Shown here piece after piece: positions 22,741 to 35,699 of a stretch of 64,000 bases of DNA. The notes beneath the pieces are model-generated. The model had not been told where the DNA came from. It worked only from the letters and a program-made list of their open reading frames with translations, and did no database searches. Every line of letters begins with the position of its first letter. Positions within the stretch are counted from its first letter, which is position 1. Source of the DNA: Nageia nagi (taxonomy: Eukaryota; Pinophyta). The stretch lies in contig JBITNC010000002.1 of assembly GCA_050084985.1 (NCBI GenBank), positions 23,746,001-23,810,000 of the forward strand, in the 5' to 3' direction. The position numbers were made by a program, and so were the translations under genes.

Positions 22741-25700
22741 ATGGCAGAAGAAAGGAGGCTGAAGGTGGAAAGATTTAATGGGCAAGGTTTTCAATTTTGG
22801 AAAATGCAAATGGAAGACTACCTCTACCAAAAGGATCTCTATCAACCTCTAGAAGATAAGAGTAAAAAACCCACTTCTATGAGTGATGAAGAATGGAACT
22901 TGTTGGATAGAAAGGCTTTGGGAGCTGTAAGACTTTGTTTAAGTTCTAGTGTAGCTTTCAATATTTCCAATGAAACAACCACTAAAGGTGTAATGGATAA
23001 ACTTGCTAAAATGTATGAAAAACCATCTGCCTCAAACAAAGTATACTTAATGAAGAAATTTTTTAACGTGAAGATGAATGAAGGTAGTTCAGTTCAAGAC
23101 CATGTTAATGAATTTAACACAGTCACAAATCAATTAACTTCAGTAAAAATAGAATTTGAAGATGAAGTATGAGCTTTGTTAATTCTATGTTCACTTCCAG
23201 ATAGTTGGAATAGCTTTGTTATGGCTGTTAGTAATTCTTCTTCTAATGCAAAATTGGTCTTTGATGAAGTTGTTGGAACAATTCTTAGTGAGGACATGAG
23301 GAGAAAGTCCACAGGAGAATGCTCCAATGCTGCTCTCACAGTAGAGGCAAGAGGAAGATCAAAGGAAAGAAGGAGAAGCAAGTCAAGAAGCAAATCGCAA
23401 GGAAGGTCAAAATCAAAAGGTAAAACTAAATTGGAATGTTGGCATTGTGGTAAAAAGGGTCACATTAAAAGGGATTGTTGGAATAGAAAAGGAAAAGAAA
23501 GTGAAAGTAGTAATTATAATAATGAAAGCACAAGTAACCAAGAGGCAAATATTGTTGGTGAATTAATTCAAGATGCTTTAATCATGTCTAATGAAAAGAA
23601 TGATGATTATTGGGTTCTTGATTCGCGTGCTTCATATCATGCTACTCCACATAAGAACTATTTTTCAAATTACACACATGGTGACTTTGGTCAAGTATTA
23701 TTAGGTAATGAACACCCATGCAAGATTGTTGGTATTGGCAATATAACAATGAAATTACCTAATGGAACACAATGGACTCTTAATGAAGCTAGACACATTC
23801 CGGATCTTAAAAGAAATCTTATATAAACAAGTAAATTGGATAAGGAGGGCTATGTGATGACATTCGGGATGCTAGTTGGAAAGTAACTAAAGGTTCAATG
23901 GTATTTGCAAAGGGAAATTTGGTGGGGTCTCTTTATTTGCTCACAAATGTCTTTGATTATTCATTGAATCTTGTTTCAATAGGCAATGATACATCACTAT
24001 GGCATAATAGACTTGGACATATGAGTGAAAAAGGTATGAAAATGTTACACTCTAACGGTTCAATCCCTAATCTAAAAGAAGTTGATTTAGGATTTTGTGA
24101 AGATTGTGTGTATGGAAAACAAAAAAGGGTTAATTTTCTTAAAGTTGGCAATGAAAAGAAGAGTCACAAATTAGAGCTTGTTCATACAGATGTGTGGGGT
24201 CCTGCACAGGTTTGCTCACTTGGAGGCTCATCTTATTTTATCACTTTTATTGATGATTGTACTAGAAAGACATGGGTATACTGTATTAAAAAGAAATCTG
24301 ATGTGTTTGAAACATTTAAGAGGTGGAAGGCATTGGTTGAGAATGAAACTAATTCTAAGTTGAAATGTCTTAAGTCCGATAATGGTGGGGAATTTTGCAA
24401 TAATGAGTTTGATTCATTTTGTTCACACAATGGCATTAGAAGGATTAAGGTGGTCCCTAGAACTCCACAGGAAAATGGGGTTGTAGAAAGAATGAATAGG
24501 ACTATCTTAGAAAGGGCTAGAAGTATGAGGATACATGCTGGGTTTCCTTTGAATCTTTGGGCTGATGCTATTGACACTGCTGTTTACTTGATTAACAGGG
24601 GTCCATCTATGGCTTTAGATGGAGGCATTCCAGAGGAGATGTGGACAGGTAAAAAGGTGAATTACTCATTCTTGAGAGTCTTTGGTTGTGAGGCTTTTGC
24701 ACATGTTGATAAAGAGGATAGAAAAAACTTGATGCAAAATCACAAAAATGCTATTTTGTTGGATATGGTGTTAATGATTTGGGATATAGGTTATGGGATG
24801 TTGATAACCATAAAATCATTAGAAGTAGAGATGTTGTATTCAATGAGAAAAGCATGTATAAAGATAGATTGCAAAATGTTGAGGAACCCAAGTTTGTATC
24901 TCTAGAAGATATTGATCAATATAAGGGTCCTGATAATAATAATGTTCAAGCACCTCCACCACAAACACCTCAAAATTTGTCACTTAGAAGGTCCTCAAGG
25001 ACTAGAAATCCTCCTAAACGATACTCTCCTGCTCTTTATCATATTCTTTATACTGATGGTGCTGAACCTAAATGTTTTGATGAAGCTATGCAGGGTGATA
25101 CACAGATTAAGTTGGAGCATGCTATGAAGAAGGAGATGGACTCCTTACTTAAGAATCAAACTTGGAGTTTGGTTGAGCTTCCAAAGGGTAAGAAGGCACT
25201 TACTAACAAATGGGTGTACAGGATAAAGGAAGAGGTAGATGGGCAATAAAGGTACAAGGCAAGACTTATGGTAAAAGGTTTTGAACAGAAAAAAGGTATA
25301 GATTATAATGAGATCTTTTCTCCAGTTGTTAAAATGACCTCGATTAGAGCAATATTGAGTCTTGTTGCTACTGAAAACTTGTTTCTTGAACAATTGGATG
25401 TAAAGACAGCTTTCCTTCATGGGGATTTGGAGGAGGATATTTATATGCATCAACCCAAAGGTTTTGAGGTCAAAGGTAAAGAAGGGTATGTATGTAAATT
25501 GGAAAAGAGCTTGTACGGTTTGAAGCAAGCACCTAGGCAATGGTATCATAAGTTTGACACTTTCATGATAATAAATAAATTTGTAAGATGTCAATCTGAT
25601 CATTGTGTGTATGTAAAGAAGACAACAAATGGCAACTATGTAATCTTGCTTTTATATGTGGATGATATGTTGGTAGCAGGATCTAGTATGCAAGATATTG

Positions 25701-26617
25701 TTGATCTTAAGGAAAAGTTGGCTAATACTTTTGAAATGAAGGATTTGGGAGAAGCTAAACAAATACTTGGAATGAAAATAACAAGAGATAAACAAAACCA
25801 CTTGCTTAGACTAAGTCAAGAAGATTATATTGATAAGGTTCTTAAAAGGTTCAATATGAATAATGCAAAATCTGTAACTACACCATTGGCAAAGCATTTT
25901 AAACTCACTAAACATTTAAGTCCTAAGACAGATAAGGAAAAGGAGTACATGACTAAAGTTCCCTATGCTTCGGCGGTTGGGAGTTTAATGTATGCAATGG
26001 TGTGCACTAGACCAGATATAGCACAAACAGTGGGAGTGGTTAGTAGATTCATGAATAATCCAGGAAAAGGGCATTGGGAAGCAGTTAAATGGATCCTTAG
26101 GTATTTAAGGAGTACTTCTCATTACTCTTTATGTTTTGGTGGATCTAACTCTTGTTTGCAAGGTTATGTTGATTCTGACATGGCAGGTGATATAGATGGT
26201 GGGAGAAGCACTACAAGATATGTGTTTACCATTGGAGGTACAGTGGTGAGTTGGATTTCAAAGCTCCAACAAGTTATGGCTCTCTCCACTACTGAGGCAG
26301 AGTATGTTGCGATCACGGAGGCAAGTAAAGAATTGATTTGGTTGAAGAGATTGATGGAGGAATTAGGAAAGGTGCAGGAGGATGCAAAGCTATGGAACGA
26401 TAGCCAGAGTGCTATTCATCTTGCAAAGAACTCAGCCTACCATTCGAGAACCAAGCATATCAAATTGAGGTACCACTTCATCAGGACAACGTTGGAGGAT
26501 GGTTCAGTCAGTTTGGGGAAGATTCACACGTCTCAAAATCCTGCGGACATGTTCACTAAAGTTGTTACAAAGGAGAAGTTGGGCTCTTGCTCAACTTGGA
26601 TTGGTCTTAAGGAGTAA
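22741..26617 (+). pseudogene. Copia gag-pol polyprotein of E4, nearly intact
   Basis: The start is the ATG of MAEERRLKVERFNGQGF. Gag ends in an RS-rich tail and the knuckle CWHCGKKGHIKRDC (about 23437-23478). The protease site reads LDSRASYHAT, so the Gly of DSG is Arg, which should inactivate it. Integrase shows HNRLGHMSEKG, CEDCVYGK, VHTDVWGP, KSDNGGEF and TPQENGVVERMN (DDE complete). RT shows FLHGDLEEDIYM, SLYGLKQAPRQWYHKF and YVDDMLVAG. RNase H shows STTEAEYVAI, WNDSQSAIHLA and the tail IHTSQNPADMFTK. Breaks: TGA at 23170 (former CGA, a CpG), TAA at 23824, a one-base loss near 23865, a one-base loss in an A run near 24725, and TAA at 25247. Relative to E3, this copy has few lesions. Confidence 0.95.
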
Positions 26618-26665
26618 AGGCCAAGATGAGAAGCTTTTGACCCTTGTTGCAGAGGAAGAAGTCTC

Positions 26666-26677
26666 CAAGTGGGAGAT
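26666..26677 (+). other. E4 polypurine tract
   Basis: AAGTGGGAGATT immediately before TGTTAG of the 3' LTR; the plus-strand primer. Confidence 0.9.
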
Positions 26678-27223
26678 TGTTAGAAAATGGAGACTACAAC
26701 CGGCTAGAAAATAGAAAGCAATTTCTTTCTGTTTAACACCAAATTTCAGTTGCCAAGAAGCCATGGCACCTGGTTATCAGTTATAGAAGGGTTGGGGGTT
26801 ACCTAATGACCTTCCTAATCCAACTTGGGTTTAAGTTGGGTTAGTTTGTACCTATAAATAAGAGGCTTGAGTTGAGGCATGTAGTATTGTAGTTTTGACA
26901 GCAATTGTGAAGTAGATTGTGATTGTTGAGAGAGAGAGATTGTAGTGAGGTTTTGTTGTAACTCCAAAGTGAAGATTGTAGCAAGGTTATGCTGTTGGTT
27001 TGTTGCTTGGAGGACTTTGAAGAATGATATGCAAAAGGGTTGAAAGCTTCTCTATGGATGTAGCCTACATTGGGTGAACCACGTTATCTCTTATGTCTCT
27101 CTTTGTGTAATTGATGTTCATGGTTATTTGATTTCAGTAGTATGCTTTGAATGTTGTTTCTTTTGCTAAGGAGTAAGAGAATTATTGATGCTCTTGCTTA
27201 TATAAACTTATTTAATCCTAACA
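26678..27223 (+). repeat. E4 3' LTR (546 bp)
   Basis: Equal in length to the 5' copy. The differences I can see are all C/T or G/A changes, including CCGTGG to CTATGG in the hairpin arm at 27051. Confidence 0.96.
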
Positions 27224-27228
27224 CAAAC

Positions 27229-28130
27229 AACAGTCACATGAAGTACTAAGCTATTTACAACTACATTAATGAAGATAGTGAATGATTCAAAATAACAACA
27301 CTAAAAGGAATTATTGGATAATTAATGAAGCAATTGAAGACCTGAGAAAAGTTAGTGGATGCAAGTGATACCTAATAATACAAAAATACTAAACAGTGCC
27401 ACAAGTAAGTGATTATTATTTTAGTTCTATATAAAAAGAAAATGAAGGTGAATTTTTCAAATAGTATGAATGATACTTCCAAGAAATAATAACCAAGCTA
27501 GATTAAAAAACCCAAATATTATAGGAAATGGAAACTAATGATCAATATTGAAGACATATTTTAGTAAATATGAAATCTTAAAGTTAGATTACATAATGCA
27601 AGGGAAAGAGACTTCATAGATGGAATCTTCTAGTGACAAAAAGAAATAGAACACTTAGGAGTATACCCCTACCTTAGAGTTAGTAAATACCCACAACATC
27701 ATATAGATGAACAAAATCATAAAAAAAAAAGAGAAGGAAGGTCATGAAATGCAAGCATTTCAAACAACATCATAAAAAATAGGGATTTCCATACTTATAG
27801 AGAATTATATTGGATGAGCCATGTTAGTATACATATCATAGGAACACTCACTAAGGGATGTCATTATAGGAGTTGCAAAAAAGATAAAGAGAAACTAATA
27901 ATTGGAATCATTTAGGTCGAGAAGAATACAAGATGATAATTTCTCATATAGGAGGGATACAAATAAATTAGGAAAAATGCATAAACAAAGATAATAAATG
28001 AGGGATATCAGATTGGTGAAGTCCATAGCAAGCTTTTATAATATAGAATCCTAATAATTGTATATACATGTAATGTAGGAGGAATCAACAACTACCCTAG
28101 ATAATTGGTTATCAATAGAATTATTATAGA
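27229..28130. other. AT-rich stretch, nothing recognised
   Basis: No open frame or known motif. It may be the continuation of the G2 LTR interrupted by E4, or the upstream part of the LINE that follows; I cannot tell which. Confidence 0.4.
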
Positions 28131-29150
28131 AAATAAGACAAATTTGCTACTTCTATATGATACCAAATCCTTTGTAGAGGTAATGAAAACCATGGCCAAG
28201 AGGTGTTGAAGGTATTTATATTGGGTTACCCAATCTTCTTAAGGATACTCAAAGGGATTAATTACCCTTTGTGACAAAATTTATTCCATATAATGGAATT
28301 AACTTTAGCTAAAGTATTTCTTATTATTAGTCCTTAAGAGAGGTAAAGATATTATGGTTGATAGTAAGTTTTTATAGGATGAAAAAGGCATGAGACTAAA
28401 AAAAATAATAGAAGGTTGTTCAACAAATAAAGGAAATCCACCAAGAAAATATCTATATAATAGGTAGAGATATGAAGGCCAAAATGATGCACATGATCAA
28501 GGAGGGATGGCCCATTTAAATGAAATAGATATGATTTTGATATCACAAAATGAGTACATGGAATTAATTGATATATTCCCACCAAGGTGCAACAATACTT
28601 GGACTAATAAAAGAAAAGAGGACCAAAAAATCAAATCAAGATTATATAGATTTCTTAAGGGGAAAGAAGTATCCATATATTGGAAATACTACTCACAAAT
28701 ACTCAATCAATTTTATTTTGATCACTTTCGTTTGTATCTTATCATAGATAAAGGATCCTCATCCAAGAAACATGCTTTCATATTTGATAATTTATATCTT
28801 CAAAATAAGGACATGTATGCACTCATTAAACAATGGTGGATTCAAGGTAAACCAACACATAGGAATGGAAAATATCATCTTCACTACAAGAAAATGTTTT
28901 AAAATAAAATTGAAGAGTTGGAGAAAAAATCATCAACCTAACTTCTAACAGTAGAGAGAAAAGCTCACAACATGTATGCCACAAATAATAGAGAAGATCA
29001 AAATAAAAATAATCATAGAATAATTACTCTACCAAGAAAATTTCTTGTCATAAGAGAAGAGGAGTTGGATAAAAAATAAATACATTGAATACAACATTCA
29101 AGAGTAACATGGCAACAAGAGGGTGACATAAATACCAAATTATGTAATTA
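28130..29150 (+). pseudogene. L1-type LINE endonuclease and linker remnant
   Basis: The open stretch 28507-28902 reads the end of a plant L1 ORF2 endonuclease: ISQNEYMELIDI, then NTWTNKRKEDQKIKSRLYRFL, which matches the FTWTNKR...I.SRLDRFL signature, and a decayed SDHxP region (FDHFRLYL). About 29070-29140 reads SRVTWQQEGDINTKL, corresponding to the WLKEGDKNTKFFH linker before RT. Upstream of 28500 the frame is decayed. RT remains of an L1 occur on the same strand at 45236-47260, beyond G1, and may belong to the same element. Confidence 0.75.
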
Positions 29151-29862
29151 ATCAATTGTAGCTTAGTGTCTTAATAACTAGATTGATATCTTTTGCATAT
29201 GATTCAAGATGAACACCAACCTAGGCATGAAATATGTTTCTAACTAATTTTTTTTCTTTATTAGGAAATAGTTTCGATAAGGAATCTTATGACCTTTAAA
29301 ACCCTAATTAGGGATTTAACTTATGAGAAGAAACCAACAACCTAGGATTTTCTAGGTTGAAGATATGATGGAGGAAGAAAATATTATTGGGATATATGGA
29401 ATGATGGTAAACAAGTATATATAAATGGCTTCGTTGTTGATGAGGGGCATACTAAGAAATATAAGGAAGATAAAATAATAGGCCATGAATGTGACTATTG
29501 AAAATTGATTCATAAAGATGGATGAAAATAAAGCCATTTAATATGAACAATGTGAGACTCTATAATGTTTCCCTATAAGTTTATAGCAATATGTTGGGCT
29601 TAGGATTCTATCCATTTAGTGATTTATGAAATGCATAGTAAGGGGAATGGAACCTTAAGGAGATCAATCATATTTACCTTAGTTTCATTGATGAAAATGA
29701 TGGACTCATGGAAGCTACAATGGATGGAGGTGTTGGTGGAATTTTTTCAAGGATATGTAGTTATTTTAAAAGGCCTTTTAGCATGCTAATAGATGAGGAT
29801 GTGTAAGCATTAAATTAATATTTACTCCTTATAAAAGGGAGGACCAAGCAAATTATTATATC
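29151..29862. other. No gene seen between LINE remnant and G1
   Basis: AT-rich sequence with only short chance frames. It should contain decayed LINE sequence if the two LINE parts are one element, but no RT motif is readable. Confidence 0.4.
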
Positions 29863-29867
29863 CTTAT

Positions 29868-31852
29868 TATTGATCAGTATAGCATAACCTCAAGGGTTTG
29901 GTTTGGTCGTGTTCTCCACTTCCCACAATGGTAGGTTCCTTGAAAGAGCAAAAGTTGGTGGGGATGTGCTCGTGTTGGTTTGTTGCTCAATTTTCAATTT
30001 ATAGGCCAATTCCTATTTATGTTTAAGGTCAAAAGTAATAGGAAAGGAATAAAAAGGTAAAGAGTTATAGGAAAGAAATAAGTAATAAATAACTAAAATA
30101 AGAAATTTACAACCTAGGCATTGCAGCATAGGTAGCAACCTATAGCCAAGATTAAGAATAACATATTATCTTGAACTTGGGGTCTCACAATCATAATACA
30201 CAACCATAATTTGAAGAAGGCATTCCACACATAACAATCACAAAAGTAATAATAGCCATTTTGTTGCAAGAGGGAAAAGCATTGTCTATTTGCATTATCA
30301 TATGTGAATTGCTTTTACATATTAGGGCAAATTTGTTAAAATGTCTAATCTTCTTTATTTCTAAAAACTAGCTATTTATATAAATCCCCCCTCTTTGGGT
30401 GGTTGAATCTCATTAATGTACATTACTACTATCATTGAATGAAAGAACTACAACACTATTTACATAAATGATACAACTATGCTAGATTATACAATGAATA
30501 AGTACTAATTAACATCAACTATTTGAACTATATGGAGATTTCTAACTTCTGGTCAACCATGTCTATAGAGCTACAATCTTTTCTAACATGTCATTGACTG
30601 CTCCTTCCTCAACCCTATAGCTAATTGAATATAACACTATTACTGATTGAAGGTAGCAATATAGCTGATTGAGTAGTTATTTGATTGCAGATTGATTACT
30701 ATGATTTGGTTGTATGCTTTATTAGCCTCCACCTACTTCTTTACAATCTTTATGATCTATTATTGATATCAGTAATTAGAGTAATGATGGTTGGTAGACA
30801 TTATGTTCACTTGAATTGAGAATAATTGCCATTATTATGTGGAAATGAGTTGGCATTGACACATGAATAGGGCCCCAAGGGTCAAACACTTAAGATTAAG
30901 TGGACCAAGGTGTTCTTTCTCATGCACTACTCTTTTATTTACTTGGCAGGCTCTATGTTCTTCTTCCAAACTTTTTTGATGATTTGGTTCTTCTGAGACC
31001 TAATGATTTTAGCCAAAATTTGTGATGTCATCCTTCAAAATCCTTGGGCACTATTGATGTTCTTCAAAAGTCTTCACCCACCATTCCTTATTTTGGGACC
31101 CATTGATTTTCACAAAAATGTGATGTCATCTTCTAAAATACCAAGCTCTATTGATGTTCTTCAATAGTCTTCACTCGCCATTCCTTATTTTGGGACCCGC
31201 TAATTTTCATAAAAATGTGATGTCATCTTTTGAAATCAATGGGCTCTACTGATGTTCTTCAAAAGTATTCACTTGCCATTCCTTATTTTGGGACCTATTG
31301 ATTTTCACAAAAAATGTGACATCATCTTCTAAAATCCTCAAGCACTGTTTATGTTCTTCAAAAATAGAACTCTAAATATGTACAAGTTTTGGACATTTGT
31401 GCCAATAATTCCTAAAGACTCTAAGGTAATAAATATGACTCCTATAACTTTTATATTCATGAATTTTTGAGTATACTTGGATAATATGACATGATTCATG
31501 GGGATTCTCAACTCTTGTTTACTAAAGAATAAAAGAATACAAAATTGACACAAGGCTTCTTGACATAACTCTTGGGTAACCTTATTTACATAATTCATAG
31601 GTACTAAAGAATGAAAAAACTTCCAGGTGACTTTATTTATTAAAAATAAATATCGAGAGTCTAAGGAAAAGTAATGAGAATAGGGGAAGGATTTCTACAA
31701 AAATCTTATAAGTCATGAAGGCTCTAAAAGAATAGTGTTTCCCCCCTTGGGTACTCTTATTTACATAGCTCTTGATTACTAAAGAATGGAATACTAAAGA
31801 ATGAAGAATAGTAGAATCACCCAAATTTTTAATGTTAATATGGAGGAATACA
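29868..31852 (-). repeat. G1 3' LTR (about 1.98 kb)
   Basis: In element sense it starts TGTATTCCTCC at 31852 and ends TGATCAATA at 29868. It matches 42336-44192 over most of its length with many substitutions and some indels, including about 130 bp extra. A TATA motif (TATAAATA sense) is at 30373-30380. It contains the 98-bp tandem array at 31000-31370. Confidence 0.88.
31000..31370 (-). repeat. 98-bp tandem repeat array in G1 3' LTR, about four copies
   Basis: CCATTCCTTATTTTGGGACC recurs at 31081, 31178 and 31276 (spacing 97-98 bp). Each unit also has TGATGTTCTTCAAAAGT and an eight-base site TGATGTCA (three units) or TGACATCA (the last unit). The partner LTR has the same array at 43380-43745. 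Confidence 0.9.
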
Positions 31853-31859
31853 ATCTTTT

Positions 31860-34800
31860 GATGGCTATTAAGGGTCTTTGCCTACTAGAAAAAAGAACTC
31901 ATCAGTTGTTGCTCCTAGTAGCTTGCCTAGAAGTGGACCTAGTTGCAGTCTCAATTGCTACCATCATGTCTAGAGGGAGGAATGCCTACATCCTTTTATT
32001 TAGTTAACTCAATTATTTGTAATCAAATTGTGAGAGGATGAGGGATACCTTAATCTTATCAGTATTTGCTTTGAACCCTTCCAAGACACTATTTAGCTTT
32101 CTAGCATGTAAAAACTTTACAATGGCTTCTTGAGCCAACTCATTTATTTGCTATAGATCTATGATTTGTGTCTTAAAAAAAGATTGCTCCAAAAATTGAA
32201 TGGTATTGGCTACCCAATTGATAGCACTACTCTGTAAATTATGCTCTTCCCATATTTTAGGAGCTTTTATTTCAACTAAAGAATTAAAAAATTTATTAAC
32301 AAATTCCAACTCTATTATGAGCTGGTGTTTATTTATATTCATGTTGAATGCTAAGCTCTGGAGATCACAAATTTCTTGGATACTTTTTTGATATGACTAT
32401 TTAGGCTTGGAGGAGACTATGGCAAACTCCTTTTTAGACACTATCCTTAAGTGGACTTGCATCCTTTCCAAAACCTTTCTAGGTTTATCTAGAGCTAGCT
32501 TATGAAGAGCACTTGAGCATGAAATTCTTTAATGGCTCGTAAAGCTTCCTCCTTGAGTAGATACAAGTGAGATAATGTTATCATTCTATCACCAACTTGT
32601 TCTACCAAGAATTTTTTGAAATTCTTCATCAATAGTAATAGCTTTGCATTATCTTTTGATAGAACTTTATTTACTGTACTAACTATCTACATCTCAACCT
32701 CAATCTATTTTATTTTTTAAGCATCCATAATTGTAGCTTGAGCTTTGAGTTCTTCTATTACTTGGTTTGTAGTGTCTAGCTCATTTTTTGATGTTACCAT
32801 GCTCTTATTAAATTTTATTTTTTTCTTTTCAAGCTTTATAATTAAATCTTTATTCTTATTCTGCAACCTAGTTATTATCTTATCCTTAAGGGAGCAATCC
32901 TTCTTATATTGATCAATCTTCTTATTCAATTTTTCTATTTTAGTCTCCATTGACTAAAGACTCTCTCTAGTTACCATTGAAGTGTTCACCAGAAACCTAA
33001 ACTAATCAATAGTTGGTGCACTACATATTTAAATTTATTATAGTTATGGGAGTCAGCTCCAAATGCCTTTCTTTCAAAGGCATCTGAGTAATTTTCACAT
33101 CTCTCATTTCTATCACTTTGCTTAAAATTCTCAATTATTGCTTAGGGAGCATAGAAGATTTATTTACAAAAGTTGCCCAATCAATGGACTCTACAATTCA
33201 TGTATAAAAAATAGATTTTATTTTCTCTTATAAGGCAATAGGGATAAAAGAATGAGTGGGAAGAATTTCACCTATGATAGGTGTCTCAACTTGCTAAATT
33301 AGTTAGGATTGCCAGGGAGGAGTTAACTGTTGGACTTTTGGTTTAGGTTTGGCTTCTTCCATTGCCTCACCTTCTTCCTTAGGCTTACCCATTAGTCCAA
33401 AGTCTTTCTTTTTGAATTCATCATCATCTCCCTCATTGTCTAGTCCTCCAGGTGCCCCTATTAATATCTTTCCAACCTTAGGTACACTTTCCCCCCTTTG
33501 TTGAATTTTGCTCTATTCCTCTATTGGGGTTTCTTCTTGCTATTGTTCCTGGGCTTGTTCTAAACCACCAAATTTAGTATATTATGGCTCTTTAAACTCT
33601 TCAAGATCAAAAAGTTTTGCTTCTTGTATAACCACCCTTGGAAGTTCTTCCATTGCCTCTAAAGTTGAAGGTACAATCACTTGTGACTATGACTTTGTTG
33701 TAGCTGATCAAGGCTTTTTTATGGGCCTTTGCTCTTTCTATAATGTCTACTCTCTTTAAGCAAGAGTTTAAATTTTTCTTTTCTTCTTGGAAGAAGGTTC
33801 CTAGGAAGAAGTGGTGGTATCCAAATGATCTTCTTGTCCCTTCTTTGGGACTTGAACCATGGTAGATGCTTGCTCCACTTGCTATGTCTTCTCCTCTACA
33901 GTAGGTTTCTCATGAAAATTAGGAGGAAGAGGCTATCCCAAATCTAGTAGAGGATTTTTAGAATACTCAACCTTTCAATATTTGTCATATTTAAATTTTT
34001 CAATCAATTCACCTTCAATATGGTGAATTTTTGTGGTGTATTCAAATCTAAATTTTGTGAAATAATGAATTTTATTGGGACCCCACCCAAGATATGCTAA
34101 TTGGGCGAAGACCTTTGGGTTGAGGATAAAATATTTCCCCTTATTCTCCTAGTTTCTATACTTTATTATTCATTCTAGAGCCATCTAAGCTTTATTTAAA
34201 GGTACAATTTCTCAATCTAGGTATAATTCCACCTCTTGCTCCATTTTATTTACAAAATACTCAATATGGGGCCTACTATCATGGATCAATGCTGGATGTT
34301 TCTTGCTAGTCCTTATTAACTGAGTCATTTTCCTTGATAAGTCATAAATCCATGCAATTCCCACCTTATCTAATTTGAAATTTTATACAATGAATTGGGT
34401 AATACTATCTATACATCCTATCTCTAATAGAGTGAAATTTTCTATAGATGTTGGTATATTTACAATAGACTTGAAATTGCCCCCAGACCCATATTTACTT
34501 TCTATAGCACAAATCTACCTGCCCATTTCTATTGAATATAATTGGGGAGTAACATACTTGGGCAAAAAGAAGGATTTTTCAAAATACACATACCTTATTA
34601 TCATGCTACGATCTCTTAAGAAGTACCAATCATTGATTTTATTCCTACCTTATAGCTCCCTCATTGTGCTCTTATGCAACCTATTAGGAAGTTTTTTAGT
34701 CAAAATTTTTATTGTAGTTACATAGAACTTGTCCATAAACTCATAGTAGGAGCCATGCAACTTGGTCAAAATTGGCACGATTAGGTCAATTGGCATCGTC

Positions 34801-35683
34801 GTAGCACTAGAACTAGTTATCTCCATTGGGAGCCCCACTTCTATAAGTTTATCCAAATTTTGATGAACAAAAAGCCACCAAAGATATGAAAAACTTCTAA
34901 AATTTGATTTTTTTATTTTGAATAAACATCTTTTGATTTCTTAGATTATGAAAGTCAAGAAATCATGGTAAACATGGGCTTCTGAGATATTATAGGCCAT
35001 GCGCACCATGGCTTCATCTGCTTCTATTTGGGTCTTCTTTTCCAAAATGACTACAAGTGCCTAAAGCACTTCTCTATCTTTCTTCCTTTCAAAAAGAGCT
35101 ATTTGATATCTCACCAATAGTTTTGCCTTTCTACTATCTTATGTCTCCCATTAATCTAGCTCAGCATCTCATCTTGATTGATGTAAAAATCAAAATTTTT
35201 CTTTTTCAAATCAATCTATTTTTTGACATGAAATGTCCAATTTGCTAGAATAGCAAATGCTTGGAAAATATAATTAGGAGAGTAATCTAGCACTGATTCA
35301 AATACTAGCTCAATAGTTTCTCCCTCTTCAATGCTCTTGAACATACCAATTTGGTACCCCTTTTGATGATGCCTATGTGCAAGAGAGTATAAGACCTCGA
35401 GGCAGGTGAAGGAATCATAAGGCACATAATATGCCAATCCTTGATCAATCATAACATTCTTTCTTGAATGAGCAAGGGATTTTCCTTTTCTGCTCACTTT
35501 AGGTGTACTAAGCCTCAAAAGAATACAGCTAGGGTTGGCTCTCCATATATCTATGTGACTAATTACTCCCATCTCAATCCAGTTCACTCTTGAAGCATTC
35601 TTGAGATATTCTTCTTATAGAGAGAGTAGGTTAGTGTTGATTATTTCCACTTTAGCTATAGAATATGACTAAGAGGTAGCCAT
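31860..35683 (-). pseudogene. Extra long degenerate reading frame of G1 after integrase, function unknown
   Basis: The likely start is ATG at 35683 (MATS, then a TAG). The best-preserved piece (35587-35216) reads 123 residues with SHIDIWRANPSCILLRLSTP and YSLAHRHHQKGYQIGMFKSI. A second piece at 34856-34650 holds LPMEITSSSATTMPIDLIVP. Then comes a hydrophilic, charged section (about 33950-33300, KPKEEGEAMEEAKPKPK), a coiled-coil-like piece at 32950-32717 (heptad-rich METKIEKLNKKIDQYKK...) and a C-terminal helical part to about 31860. I see no membrane segment or signal peptide and do not recognise a family. Its position between integrase and 3' LTR is where env-like frames sit in some Ty3 elements, but nothing in the sequence supports an envelope role. 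Confidence 0.65.
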
Positions 35684-35699
35684 GATATTATCACCGTTC

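Larger units (their letters stand above)
22112..27228 (+). mobile_element. Copia LTR retrotransposon E4, full length, youngest in window
   Basis: Two LTRs of exactly 546 bp (22117-22662 and 26678-27223) and a perfect target duplication caaac (22112-22116 and 27224-27228). Primer site and purine tract are intact. By hand comparison the LTRs differ at about 12 positions, all transitions (about 2 percent), making it the most recent datable insertion here. The internal region holds one gag-pol frame broken by three stops and two single-base frameshifts. Confidence 0.96.

Noticed and set aside
21912-28895. CACTACAAGAAAAT at 21912 and 28882, like the ends of CACTA transposons
   Set aside because: Both copies are in the same direction, no inverted partner (CTTGTAGTG) was seen, and the second lies within LINE endonuclease sequence. 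No CACTA element can be supported.
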